Assembly (NCBI GenBank): GCA_045648145.1
Contig: JAZRNK010000007.1
Coordinates: 1 to 7,868, forward strand
DNA length: 7,868 nucleotides
Reading direction: 5' to 3'
Origin: UMGS172 sp045648145
Lineage (GTDB): Bacteria > Bacillota > Clostridia > Oscillospirales > Acutalibacteraceae
Shown: positions 1 through 5,964 of the stretch, in pieces
How the letters are laid out: each line of letters begins with the position of its first letter
Numbering within the stretch: position 1 is the stretch's first letter
Notes under the pieces: model-generated
Seen by the model: only the letters and a program-made list of their open reading frames with translations
What the model was told of the DNA's origin: nothing
Databases searched by the model: none
Program-made: the position numbers and the translations under genes

Positions 1-1
1 G

Positions 2-460
2 GGCATGACTCATTCGGCTGCTATGGCTGCTGAAATTCTCCCTGGTAAGACTCTTTTAGAGGCTCTTAATACCGACCTTGTTTGTGACGCTATTAATACT
101 GCTATGCGTGAGCTTTTCCTCCAGATCGTTTACGGTCGTTCTCAGTCTGCATTCTCCGAGGGCGGTCTCGTTATCGGAGCAGGTATGGAAGACCTTGGTA
201 AGGGCGAGCGTTCAATGGTTGGTACTATGTACGGTACTAAGGCAAAGGGCGTAAGATACCTCGAAATGACCGAGGGCTACTGCACCAGAATGGCTCTTGA
301 CGAGAACGACGAAGTTATCGGTTACGAATTCGTATCTCTCGGCAAAATGACCGACTTCATCAAAAAGGGTATGGAGCCTAACGAGGCTTACGAGAAGTCT
401 AAAGGTACTTATGGCAGATTCCAGGAAGCTGTTAAGTACATAGACCCGAGAAAAGAATAA
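2..460 (+). CDS. NifU-like iron-sulfur cluster assembly scaffold protein, 3' part (partner of GGGtGRT)
   Basis: This is the C-terminal 152 residues of a gene whose start lies before the window. The reading frame is open to the left edge and enters with G-M-T-H-S-A-A-M, which in the family follows a cluster-ligand cysteine (GCSGMTHS), so the in-frame ATG at 5 is internal and not the start. I recognise it from family memory as the scaffold-like protein encoded directly before GGGtGRT genes in Clostridia. Recognisable stretches are ILPGKTLLEALNTDLVCDAI, a Gly-rich LVIGAGMEDLGKGERS segment, and the ending GTYGRFQEAVKYIDPRKE. The N-terminal cysteines that would bind a cluster are outside the window, so Fe-S handling cannot be confirmed here. 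The next gene starts 17 nt downstream, which indicates co-transcription. What cluster or client the pair serves is not known to me. Confidence 0.85.
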   Translation, partial: GMTHSAAMAAEILPGKTLLEALNTDLVCDAINTAMRELFLQIVYGRSQSAFSEGGLVIGAGMEDLGKGERSMVGTMYGTKAKGVRYLEMTEGYCTRMALDENDEVIGYEFVSLGKMTDFIKKGMEPNEAYEKSKGTYGRFQEAVKYIDPRKE

Positions 461-461
461 T

Positions 462-468
462 AAGGAGG
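462..468 (+). promoter_or_regulatory. Shine-Dalgarno site that decides the GGGtGRT start
   Basis: AAGGAGG is followed immediately by an in-frame ATG at 469 and, nine bases later, by a second ATG at 478. Only the second has workable spacing, so translation is placed at 478 (M-A-K-F-E-G), not at 469. Confidence 0.8.
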
Positions 469-477
469 ATGACGCAA

Positions 478-1476
478 ATGGCAAAGTTTGAAGGTTATGA
501 GAGACGCGAGGCCAAAATCCTTGCCGCTCTTAAAGAGTACGGAATTTCCTCCATTGATGAGTGTAAGGAAATCTGTGATGCAAAGGGTATCGACCCTTAC
601 AAGATTGTTGAAGAAACTCAGCCTATCGCATTTGAAAATGCAAAATGGGCTTACACCGTAGGTTGCGCTATCGCTATTAAGAAGGGCTGTACAAAGGCAG
701 CTGATGCTGCTGCCGCAATCGGTATCGGTCTTCAGGCATTCTGTATTCCCGGCTCTGTTGCCGAAAACCGTAAGGTTGGTCTTGGTCACGGTAATTTGGG
801 CAAAATGCTTCTTTCAGAAGAAACCGAGTGCTTCTGCTTCCTCGCAGGTCATGAGTCTTTTGCTGCTGCAGAGGGCGCAATTAAAATCGCTCTTAACGCT
901 AACAAGGTAAGAAACAAGCCGCTTAGAGTTATTCTTAATGGACTTGGTAAGGATGCAGCATTTATCATTTCAAGAATTAACGGCTTTACTTATGTTGAGA
1001 CCGAGTTCGATCCGTATACCGAAGAGGTTAAGGTTATCAGCGAGAAGGCATTCTCAAAGGGTCCCAGAGCAGACGTTAAGTGCTACGGTTCTGACAACGT
1101 TCCCGAGGGTGTTGCAATTATGCAGCTTGAGAAGGTTGGCGTTTCCATTACCGGTAACTCAACTAACCCCACTCGCTTCCAGCATCCTGTTGCAGGTACC
1201 TATAAGAAGTGGTGTAACGAGAATGGTGTTAACTACTTCTCGGTTGCTTCAGGTGGCGGTACAGGTAGAACTTTGCATCCCGATAATATGGCTGCAGGTC
1301 CTGCTTCTTACGGTATGACCGATACAATGGGCCGTATGCATGGCGACGCTCAGTTTGCTGGTTCGTCTTCAGTTCCTGCCCATGTTGAGATGATGGGCTT
1401 GATCGGCGCCGGCAATAATCCGATGGTTGGTATGACTGTTGCTTGTGCAGTTGCTATTGAAGAAGCAAATAAGTAA
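478..1476 (+). CDS. GGGtGRT family protein
   Basis: A 332-residue protein of the GGGtGRT family, named for a conserved motif that reads S-G-G-G-T-G-R-T here (GGGTGRT at residues 259-265). The N-terminus (MAKFEGYERREAKILAALKEYG) and the C-terminal block rich in Gly, Met and Ala after residue 270 (MGRMHGDAQFAGSSS, then GLIGAGNNPMVGM) are typical. Several cysteines (around residues 33, 63, 71, 89, 119-121) are visible, but I do not assert that they bind metal. No signal peptide or membrane segment is seen, so it is probably cytosolic. It is the second gene after the Fe-S scaffold gene, 17 nt away, and is followed by a terminator, so the two form the end of an operon. The biochemical function is not known to me; the constant pairing suggests a role linked to Fe-S cluster assembly or to a cluster-bearing enzyme. 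The length matches what I recall for the family and the gene looks intact. Confidence 0.93.
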   Translation: MAKFEGYERREAKILAALKEYGISSIDECKEICDAKGIDPYKIVEETQPIAFENAKWAYTVGCAIAIKKGCTKAADAAAAIGIGLQAFCIPGSVAENRKVGLGHGNLGKMLLSEETECFCFLAGHESFAAAEGAIKIALNANKVRNKPLRVILNGLGKDAAFIISRINGFTYVETEFDPYTEEVKVISEKAFSKGPRADVKCYGSDNVPEGVAIMQLEKVGVSITGNSTNPTRFQHPVAGTYKKWCNENGVNYFSVASGGGTGRTLHPDNMAAGPASYGMTDTMGRMHGDAQFAGSSSVPAHVEMMGLIGAGNNPMVGMTVACAVAIEEANK

Positions 1477-1486
1477 TTGAACAAAT

Positions 1487-1521
1487 AAAAACGTCTCGAA
1501 AATTTTTTCGAGACGTTTTTT
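1487..1521 (+). terminator. Intrinsic terminator, bidirectional, between GGGtGRT and the XRE gene
   Basis: The stem CGTCTCGAAAA (1492-1502) pairs with TTTTCGAGACG (1505-1515), with A residues before and T residues after. It ends the scaffold/GGGtGRT transcript. Read on the other strand it also has a T-run, so it can end the convergent XRE gene whose stop codon is at 1534. Confidence 0.9.
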
Positions 1522-1533
1522 ATTATTAATAGA

Positions 1534-1749
1534 CTATTTGTAGGGTGCTGGGTTATTTGTTAAACCGAGTATATAGTCGGTTGAGGTGTTATAGAACTTG
1601 GCAAGGGCAACAACAAAGCGGGTGGGTATCTCACGTTTGCCGGTCTCATAATTACTGTATACTCGTTGGTCAATATTAAGAAACGAAGCAACTTGTTTTT
1701 GAACTAAATCTTTATCTTCTCGCAAATCTTTTAATCTTGGATAATACAT
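1534..1749 (-). CDS. Small XRE-family helix-turn-helix regulator
   Basis: A 71-residue protein that is almost entirely a Cro/C1-type DNA-binding domain. The helix-turn-helix runs over about residues 6-62: QKQVASFLNIDQRVYSNYE supplies the two HTH helices, followed by the family's usual YETGKREIPTRFVVALAKFYNTSTDYILGLT. There is no sensor or membrane domain, so it is either constitutively active or depends on a partner or titration. The ATG at 1749 has an AGGTGA ribosome binding site (1756-1761) six bases upstream. The gene diverges from the CAP-domain lipoprotein gene, and the space between carries a four-half-site repeat array, which makes self-regulation and control of the neighbour the simplest reading. 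A TATACT box at 1768-1773 on the minus strand could be its -10, touching the array. The target is inferred from position only. Confidence 0.85.
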   Translation of the reverse strand: MYYPRLKDLREDKDLVQKQVASFLNIDQRVYSNYETGKREIPTRFVVALAKFYNTSTDYILGLTNNPAPYK

Positions 1750-1774
1750 TGCACATCACCTAAATTAAGTATAG

Positions 1775-1819
1775 TTACTATCAATGAATAGTAATCAATT
1801 TACTATCACAAGATAGTAA
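1775..1819. promoter_or_regulatory. Putative operator: four alternating TTACTAT/ATAGTAA half-sites
   Basis: TTACTAT occurs at 1775-1781 and 1800-1806, and its exact reverse complement ATAGTAA at 1788-1794 and 1813-1819. Start-to-start spacing is 13, 12 and 13 bp. The halves form two 20-bp palindromes (1775-1794 and 1800-1819), the second with 9-bp perfect arms around ACAA. The array lies between divergent genes, one of which encodes an XRE repressor-like protein, as expected for a two-dimer operator. Binding is inferred, not shown. Confidence 0.72.
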
Positions 1820-1821
1820 AA

Positions 1822-1851
1822 TTTACCGATATAAGTATGGTGATACATAAT
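1822..1851 (+). promoter_or_regulatory. Candidate promoter of the CAP lipoprotein gene
   Basis: TTTACC (1822-1827), an 18-bp spacer and CATAAT (1846-1851) form a plausible sigma-A-type promoter. TATAAT at 1851-1856 is an alternative -10 but has no good -35. The -35 starts two bases after the last operator half-site, so a bound regulator would be expected to affect it. Confidence 0.45.
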
Positions 1852-1895
1852 ATAATAAGAAGTTATATTTGTATGTAATTTAAGAGGGTAGAAAT

Positions 1896-2741
1896 ATGTT
1901 TAATAAGGGTATAAAGATTTTATCAATATTAATTATATTATGTACGGTCTTTTCGGGCTGCTATGGCGAATACGTATTTTTTGATGAGGAAAATGTTAAT
2001 GATACGTTCAACGTTAGTAGTAAGCTGTCGACTGATAGCAACGAGAACTCGTCGGGGAGCAACGTGACCAATAATACGACCGAAATAAATAGTACGGTTT
2101 CAGATGAGTCATCTGTTGACTCGGCGCCGAGCCAAAATTCAAGTGTTGATTTAATAAGTAGTGAGGTTTCTTCGGTTGTGAGCACACCGTCAAAGCCGGT
2201 CGTTTCATCATCACCTTCTGTTTCGGAAGTTGTGAGCAGTGAGCAAGAAAGAATAGAAATTAACAGTCCTGTTGAGCTGACGCCGCATATGCAAGAGGTA
2301 TTGCATACTACGTTCTTACGGCTGCTGAACGAGGAAAGGAAAGAAAAAGGCTTGTTGCCGCTTACTATTGACGAAATCACTCAAACTACGGCGATTTTGA
2401 GGGTGCAAGAAACAACTATTCAATTTTCCCACACCCGTCCTAATGGTGAAGGCTTTTACACTGCCTTTCCAAAAGATTTTCATTATAGTTCCTGTGGTGA
2501 AAATATAACGCTGTCTACATACGGTATTAAAGCCTCGGATTTTGATTTGTCAGATAATGGACTTATAAAAATGGCAACAAAAGCATTTGCGAATTTTAAA
2601 AACAGTGCATCTCATTACGAAAATCTGCTTAAATCAGAATATAATTATACAGGAATAGGATTTTGCACAGGATATTACGTCACACAAGATAACATAAAGC
2701 TGGTTGCCGTGTTTTGCGCCAATATTTTTGTAAGTAAGTAA
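1896..2741 (+). CDS. Lipoprotein with Ser-rich linker and C-terminal CAP (SCP/PR-1) domain
   Basis: A 281-residue exported protein. Residues 1-21 are a lipoprotein signal peptide (Lys-containing start, then ILSILIILCTVF) ending in the lipobox-like FSGC with Cys22 as the lipidated residue; Phe at -3 is less usual. Residues about 30-120 are a low-complexity Ser/Asn/Thr/Val linker that would hold the domain away from the membrane. Residues about 130-281 resemble the CAP superfamily: an opening helix LRLLNEERKEKGLLPL, His179 in FSHTRPNGEGFYTAF, CGENI at 200-204, and His240 in SASHYENLLKSEYNYTGIGF. His179, Glu202 and His240 correspond to the usual CAP cavity residues. Bacterial CAP proteins are extracellular and mostly of unknown activity. 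The ATG at 1896 has a GAGGG site (1884-1888) seven bases upstream. The gene diverges from an XRE regulator across a repeat array and ends at its own terminator. Confidence 0.86.
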   Translation: MFNKGIKILSILIILCTVFSGCYGEYVFFDEENVNDTFNVSSKLSTDSNENSSGSNVTNNTTEINSTVSDESSVDSAPSQNSSVDLISSEVSSVVSTPSKPVVSSSPSVSEVVSSEQERIEINSPVELTPHMQEVLHTTFLRLLNEERKEKGLLPLTIDEITQTTAILRVQETTIQFSHTRPNGEGFYTAFPKDFHYSSCGENITLSTYGIKASDFDLSDNGLIKMATKAFANFKNSASHYENLLKSEYNYTGIGFCTGYYVTQDNIKLVAVFCANIFVSK

Positions 2742-2778
2742 AAAAACGCCCAATTTTTACGAAAATTGGGCGTTTTTT
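2741..2778. terminator. Bidirectional intrinsic terminator between the lipoprotein and oxidoreductase genes
   Basis: An A-run, then CGCCCAATTTT (2747-2757), a short loop, AAAATTGGGCG (2762-2772) and six T. The hairpin starts at the last base of the lipoprotein stop codon, and its T-run contains part of the stop codon of the convergent oxidoreductase gene. Both strands carry a T-run, so one hairpin serves both genes. Confidence 0.92.
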
Positions 2779-4075
2779 ATTCAAAATGAACGTCACAAGT
2801 TGCAGGATTATCGAGTAAATGACCGTTAGCGCTGAATCTTGAACCGTGACAAGGGCAATCCCAAGAGTGCTCGGCTTCGTTCCATTTTAATGCGCAACCT
2901 AAATGAGGACAACGTCTTTTTGAGAAGGTCACAAGATTTGAAATTGCCTCGGCAGCGTTGACGGCAAGCTGCGGAGTTAAAATGCTTCGTGACGGGTTAA
3001 AAAGCTGTTCGTAATCGTTTTTCTTGCCCGATATAATGTCAGTTAAAAGCTTGGCGGCCACCATTGACGACGTCATACCCCATTTGTTAAAGCCGGTGGC
3101 TACGTAAAAGTTGTGAGTGCTTTTAGAGTATCTACCAATATAGGGCACGCCGTCTAAGGTCATACAGTCCTGTGTAGCATAGCGATATTTTTCTTTTGAT
3201 TTTGGGTAATATTGCTGTGAGAGCTGTTCAAGCAGGGTATAGCTGCCGCCTTGTTTTCCCGTTCTGTGTCCACCGCCACCGAAAAGCAAAAGGTCACCGT
3301 AGTTTCTGAACGATAAACCGTTGTCGGCCTCGTCGACGTACATTCCGTTGACGTTTTTGGCATTTTCGAGGGCTAGTACATACGACCTTGATTGATATAT
3401 TTTTATAAAATAACTGCCGTGTTTGTTTATAAACGGAAAATGTGTCGCTGCAACAATATTTTCAGCAGTTATTTTGCCGCCGCTTGTGATGGCAATATTG
3501 TTTTGCAGTTCGTATACAGGTGTGCGTTCATATATATTAAGATTTTCTGAGAGCTTGGATACAAATTTTAAGGGATTAAACTGAGCTTGATTTTCAAATC
3601 CTATAGCGGTGCAGGTAAAGGGCAAGGGCGCTTTTTGCGTGAAAAGCGCATTATAACCTATTGTCTGCAAGGCTTTGGCCTCTTTTTCGATTTTGCGATG
3701 GTTATTTTTTGAATATACATAGGAGTTACGGGTTTCAAAATCGCAGTCCATATCTTTACATAGTCGGCAATAGGTTTCTAAAGCTTCAAGATTAGCTTGT
3801 AAATAGAGCTTTGCATTTTCAGCGCCGAATTTATTTAGTAGCTTGTTATATAAAAGACCGTGTTGTGCCGTGATTTTTGCAGTAGTGTAAGCGGTGGTTT
3901 TAGAGCATATACCCTCGGCTTCAACAAGGGTACAGTTAATGTTGTTTTTGGTTAAATAATAGCAGCACAGTACTCCTGCTAAACCTCCGCCAATGATGAG
4001 AACATCGGTCTTAATATCGGTTTTTAAAGGCTCAAAATGTGGCATTTTAGAATTTGCAGTCCAAACAGAAATCAT
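2777..4075 (-). CDS. FAD-dependent oxidoreductase (DAO type) with C-terminal Rieske [2Fe-2S] domain
   Basis: A 432-residue protein with two domains. Residues 25-34 (VLIIGGGLAG) are the Rossmann dinucleotide-binding motif of an FAD amine-oxidase-like (DAO) fold that extends to about residue 375, including the typical late block PYIGRYSKSTHNFYVATGFN and a following GMTSS helix. The C-terminus is a compact Rieske domain: Cys389-Pro-His391, then Cys407-Pro-Cys-His410, giving CxH-x15-CxxH, with Cys394 and Cys409 in the places of the usual disulfide pair. The domain order is standard for this family. Substrate and physiological role are not known from sequence; electron transfer from a reduced substrate through FAD and the cluster is the expected chemistry. 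Start choice: ATG at 4075 with a GGTGA site (4080-4084), although spacing is short. A TTG at 4120 would extend the frame, but the extra residues are not family-like and begin inside the tRNA terminator region. Confidence 0.88.
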   Translation of the reverse strand: MISVWTANSKMPHFEPLKTDIKTDVLIIGGGLAGVLCCYYLTKNNINCTLVEAEGICSKTTAYTTAKITAQHGLLYNKLLNKFGAENAKLYLQANLEALETYCRLCKDMDCDFETRNSYVYSKNNHRKIEKEAKALQTIGYNALFTQKAPLPFTCTAIGFENQAQFNPLKFVSKLSENLNIYERTPVYELQNNIAITSGGKITAENIVAATHFPFINKHGSYFIKIYQSRSYVLALENAKNVNGMYVDEADNGLSFRNYGDLLLFGGGGHRTGKQGGSYTLLEQLSQQYYPKSKEKYRYATQDCMTLDGVPYIGRYSKSTHNFYVATGFNKWGMTSSMVAAKLLTDIISGKKNDYEQLFNPSRSILTPQLAVNAAEAISNLVTFSKRRCPHLGCALKWNEAEHSWDCPCHGSRFSANGHLLDNPATCDVHFE

Positions 4076-4117
4076 AATATCACCAAAAATAGTATGTCCA
4101 CAACTTGAGCAGTAATA

Positions 4118-4158
4118 CAAAAAAACTACGGCTTATCTTTTGATAAACCGTAGTTTTT
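4118..4158 (-). terminator. Intrinsic terminator of the tRNA-Ala transcript
   Basis: Directly after the CCA end on the minus strand comes an A-run and a hairpin, ACTACGG-TTTATC pairing with GATAAG-CCGTAGT across one mismatch, with a short loop and a T-run. The arms lie about 4125-4136 and 4141-4154. It separates the tRNA from the downstream oxidoreductase gene and has T-runs on both strands. Confidence 0.85.
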
Positions 4159-4234
4159 TGGTGGAGATGAGGAGGATCGAACTCCCGACCTTACGGATGC
4201 GAACCGTACGCTCTCCCAGCTGAGCTACACCCCC
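4159..4234 (-). tRNA. tRNA-Ala (anticodon CGC)
   Basis: A 76-nt cloverleaf read on the minus strand. The acceptor stem pairs GGGGGTG with CATCTCC and includes the G3:U70 wobble that specifies alanine. The D arm is GCTC/GAGC, the anticodon stem TACGG/CCGTA holds the loop TTCGCAT with anticodon CGC (4199-4201), which reads GCG. The variable loop is AGGTC, the T arm GGGAG-TTCGATC-CTCCT, discriminator A, and the CCA is encoded. A TATAAC box at 4244-4249 could be a -10, but no convincing -35 accompanies it, and read-through from the regulator gene 30 bases upstream is possible. Confidence 0.96.
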
Positions 4235-4264
4235 GAAATGTCCGTTATAGTGTACGGGCAAAAA

Positions 4265-4876
4265 TTATTTTTTGTGGGTTGGTTTGGTGCGGAGTTTTGA
4301 CCACAGTAAAATAATGGCTTGCGCAGGTATACCTATTGCAAAAACCAGCCACAGATTGAATCCGAAGGGCAACAACGTTAAATAAAAAGTGGCAAGAACT
4401 GACCACATTAAAAGCGAAATTATAAAGAAATTACGCCTTCTGTTAAACCAAATTGAATTAAATACAAGCCAAACAATAAACGATATGGGAACTGCGTATA
4501 TAAAAGCTAACCAGTAAGGATGCTTGTCAGATACGATAATATCCATATTTACAAATGCAAAGGTTGCAATGAACCAAACAAGCAAAATGCTAATACCGGT
4601 TATGACCATACGATTGCGCTTCTTTCGCCGACTGATAAATTTAATTTCCTGTTGTTGTTTTGAATGGTCCTCGGTCAAAAGATAGTCAACCGTAACATCG
4701 AACATATCGGCGATTGATTTGAGCACCGATATATCGGGGACAGATTCTCCTCGTTCCCATTTGGAAATTGCTTTATCTGAATAATTAAGCTTTTCTGCAA
4801 ATTCTGCCTGAGTAAGACTGTGTGATTTGCGTAATTCGGCAATATTTTGGGCAATAATCAGTTTAAGATTATCCAA
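4265..4876 (-). CDS. XRE-family regulator with C-terminal four-helix membrane domain
   Basis: A 203-residue protein. Residues about 7-67 are a Cro/C1-type HTH (IAELRKSHSLTQAEFAEKL, then DKAISKWERGESVPDISVL, ending in the usual VTVDYLL). A short basic segment (RRKKRNR, 83-89) leads into four predicted membrane helices at about 90-114, 121-144, 149-170 and 174-194, with a basic tail. This layout, a DNA-binding domain tied to a small membrane domain, occurs in Firmicutes regulators thought to sense membrane or envelope state; the signal here is unknown. Start: TTG at 4876 with AGGCGGTGA upstream. The longer ATG start at 4921 is rejected because it lies upstream of the best promoter's -10 box and has no ribosome binding site. 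It diverges from degV; the tRNA-Ala follows 30 bases after the stop. Confidence 0.85.
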   Translation of the reverse strand: MDNLKLIIAQNIAELRKSHSLTQAEFAEKLNYSDKAISKWERGESVPDISVLKSIADMFDVTVDYLLTEDHSKQQQEIKFISRRKKRNRMVITGISILLVWFIATFAFVNMDIIVSDKHPYWLAFIYAVPISFIVWLVFNSIWFNRRRNFFIISLLMWSVLATFYLTLLPFGFNLWLVFAIGIPAQAIILLWSKLRTKPTHKK

Positions 4877-4883
4877 TACTTTT

Positions 4884-4892
4884 TCACCGCCT
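4884..4892 (-). promoter_or_regulatory. Ribosome binding site supporting the TTG start at 4876
   Basis: On the minus strand AGGCGGTGA ends seven bases before TTG at 4876. No comparable site precedes the ATG at 4921. Confidence 0.7.
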
Positions 4893-4911
4893 AAAGATAT
4901 GTTGTTTATAA

Positions 4912-4940
4912 AGTATACCATATAATTTTGCCGATTTCAA
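4912..4940 (-). promoter_or_regulatory. Sigma-A-type promoter of the XRE membrane regulator
   Basis: On the minus strand TTGAAA (4935-4940), a 17-bp spacer and TATACT (4912-4917), five of six consensus matches in each box. Transcription would begin near 4905, giving a leader of about 30 nt before the TTG start. Confidence 0.75.
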
Positions 4941-4966
4941 GCCTTTTTATGAGGCAATCTACTGGT

Positions 4967-4994
4967 GGTAGAGAGGACAAAATTCGACTCTACC
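4967..4994. repeat. Inverted repeat GGTAGAG / CTCTACC between divergent genes
   Basis: Perfect 7-bp arms at 4967-4973 and 4988-4994 with a 14-bp centre. It lies upstream of both the regulator promoter (4912-4940) and the degV promoter (5036-5064), so it is untranscribed from either and would act as DNA, for example as an operator. There is no T-run, so it is not a terminator. Function is inferred from position only. Confidence 0.4.
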
Positions 4995-5035
4995 GGCATA
5001 AAAACAACGGTATAGTAATGAAAACTAATAGTTCA

Positions 5036-5064
5036 GTGACAAAAGTGAAAGTATAAGTTAAAAT
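5036..5064 (+). promoter_or_regulatory. Promoter of the degV-trhA operon
   Basis: GTGACA (5036-5041), a 17-bp spacer and TAAAAT (5059-5064), each one base from consensus. The predicted start near 5071 leaves a leader of about 24 nt with the ribosome binding site at 5082-5086. Confidence 0.65.
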
Positions 5065-5081
5065 AAAAACAAATCTTAAAC

Positions 5082-5086
5082 AGGAG
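5082..5086 (+). promoter_or_regulatory. Ribosome binding site supporting the TTG start of degV
   Basis: AGGAG ends eight bases before TTG at 5095. An in-frame GTG at 5086 overlaps this site and therefore cannot be the start. Confidence 0.75.
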
Positions 5087-5094
5087 TGACTACT

Positions 5095-5961
5095 TTGAGT
5101 AACTATACAATTTTTGCGGATTCAGCATGTGATTTGTCGGCAGATATTCTAAACAAATGGCAGGTTAAATATGCCTGTTTGACCTTTACCTTTGATGACG
5201 AGGGAAAGGAATATCTTAACGATGAAATGTCACCGTCGGACTTTTATGCTTCTATACGCAGCGGCAAAACAGCCAGAACGTCGGCAATAAATGTCGCTGC
5301 CTTTAAGGAATTGTTTTTAGATGACCTTAAGGACGGTAAGGATGTTTTGTATCTAGGCTTTTCGGGTGGACTCAGCACCACTTGTAACTCTGCCAGAATT
5401 GCCGCAGAGGAGTTGGCAGAGGAATTTGCTGACCGTAAGGTTATGGTGGTTGACACGCTTTCAGCATCGGCAGGCTTCGGCTTGCTTTTGTACCTTGCCG
5501 TATGCAAGAGAGATGAGGGTGCCTCGATAGAAGAGGTGGCAAGATTTGTTGAGGAAAAGCGTTTCAATCTTTGTCATTGGTTTACTGTTGACGATTTAAA
5601 CCATCTCAAAAGAGGCGGAAGAATTAGCCCTACTGTTGCTTTCATCGGAACTGTTATGGGAATAAAGCCGGTGCTTCATATGGATGATGAAGGACATCTT
5701 ATAAATATGTTTAAGGTGCGCGGCAGAAAGGCTGCCATAAAAGCACTTGCCGATAAGTTTGGTGAGTTGGCGGTTGACAATACGTCCGGTCCTGTATATA
5801 TAAGCCATGGAGATTGTATTGATGATGCCAATGAACTTGCGCATATAATCGAAGAAGAATACAAGGTAAAAACCGATATTATTACCTATGTTGGCCCTGT
5901 TATTGGTGCACACTCAGGTCCCGGAACCTTGGCGTTGTTTTTTGTAGGTAAGGAAAGATAA
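5095..5961 (+). CDS. DegV family fatty-acid-binding protein
   Basis: A 288-residue cytosolic protein of the DegV family (FakB-like), which binds a fatty acid between two alpha/beta domains and in characterised members presents it to the fatty acid kinase FakA. Visible family features in order: FADSACDLS (residues 7-15), TARTSAIN, the glycine-serine loop FSGGLSTT (from Ser90), TLSASAGFGLLLY, FTVDDLNHLKRGGRIS (163-178), IKPVLHMDDEG, the basic VRGRKAAIKAL, and the C-terminal GPVIGAHSGPGTLALFF. Length is normal. Whether it supplies FakA or has another lipid task cannot be read here; no fakA is in the window. Start is TTG at 5095 behind AGGAG. The next gene starts 3 nt after its stop, so the two are translated from one transcript. 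Confidence 0.95.
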   Translation: MSNYTIFADSACDLSADILNKWQVKYACLTFTFDDEGKEYLNDEMSPSDFYASIRSGKTARTSAINVAAFKELFLDDLKDGKDVLYLGFSGGLSTTCNSARIAAEELAEEFADRKVMVVDTLSASAGFGLLLYLAVCKRDEGASIEEVARFVEEKRFNLCHWFTVDDLNHLKRGGRISPTVAFIGTVMGIKPVLHMDDEGHLINMFKVRGRKAAIKALADKFGELAVDNTSGPVYISHGDCIDDANELAHIIEEEYKVKTDIITYVGPVIGAHSGPGTLALFFVGKER

Positions 5962-5964
5962 TTA

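Noticed and set aside
409..1318. Long open frames in other frames and on the opposite strand of the scaffold and GGGtGRT genes
   Set aside because: They lack ribosome binding sites and family similarity and are covered by strongly supported genes; the biased codon use of these genes leaves shadow frames open.
1961..2380. 139-residue minus-strand frame opposite the lipoprotein gene
   Set aside because: It is the complement of the Ser-rich linker, which lacks stop codons on both strands because of its repetitive codons; no start signals are present.
4076..4120. N-terminal extension of the oxidoreductase with a CSSCGH sequence resembling a zinc ribbon
   Set aside because: It would start at a TTG next to the tRNA terminator without a ribosome binding site; family members begin near the ISVWTA segment, so the cysteines are probably untranslated coincidence.
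4941..4955. GCCT...AGGC hairpin upstream of the XRE membrane regulator
   Set aside because: The arms are only 4 bp with a 7-base loop and no T-run; too weak to call a terminator or operator.
5011..5033. ATAGTAA-like word near the degV promoter, as another site for the small XRE regulator
   Set aside because: Only a single half-site match is present with no paired inverse copy at the required spacing, which is expected by chance in AT-rich DNA.
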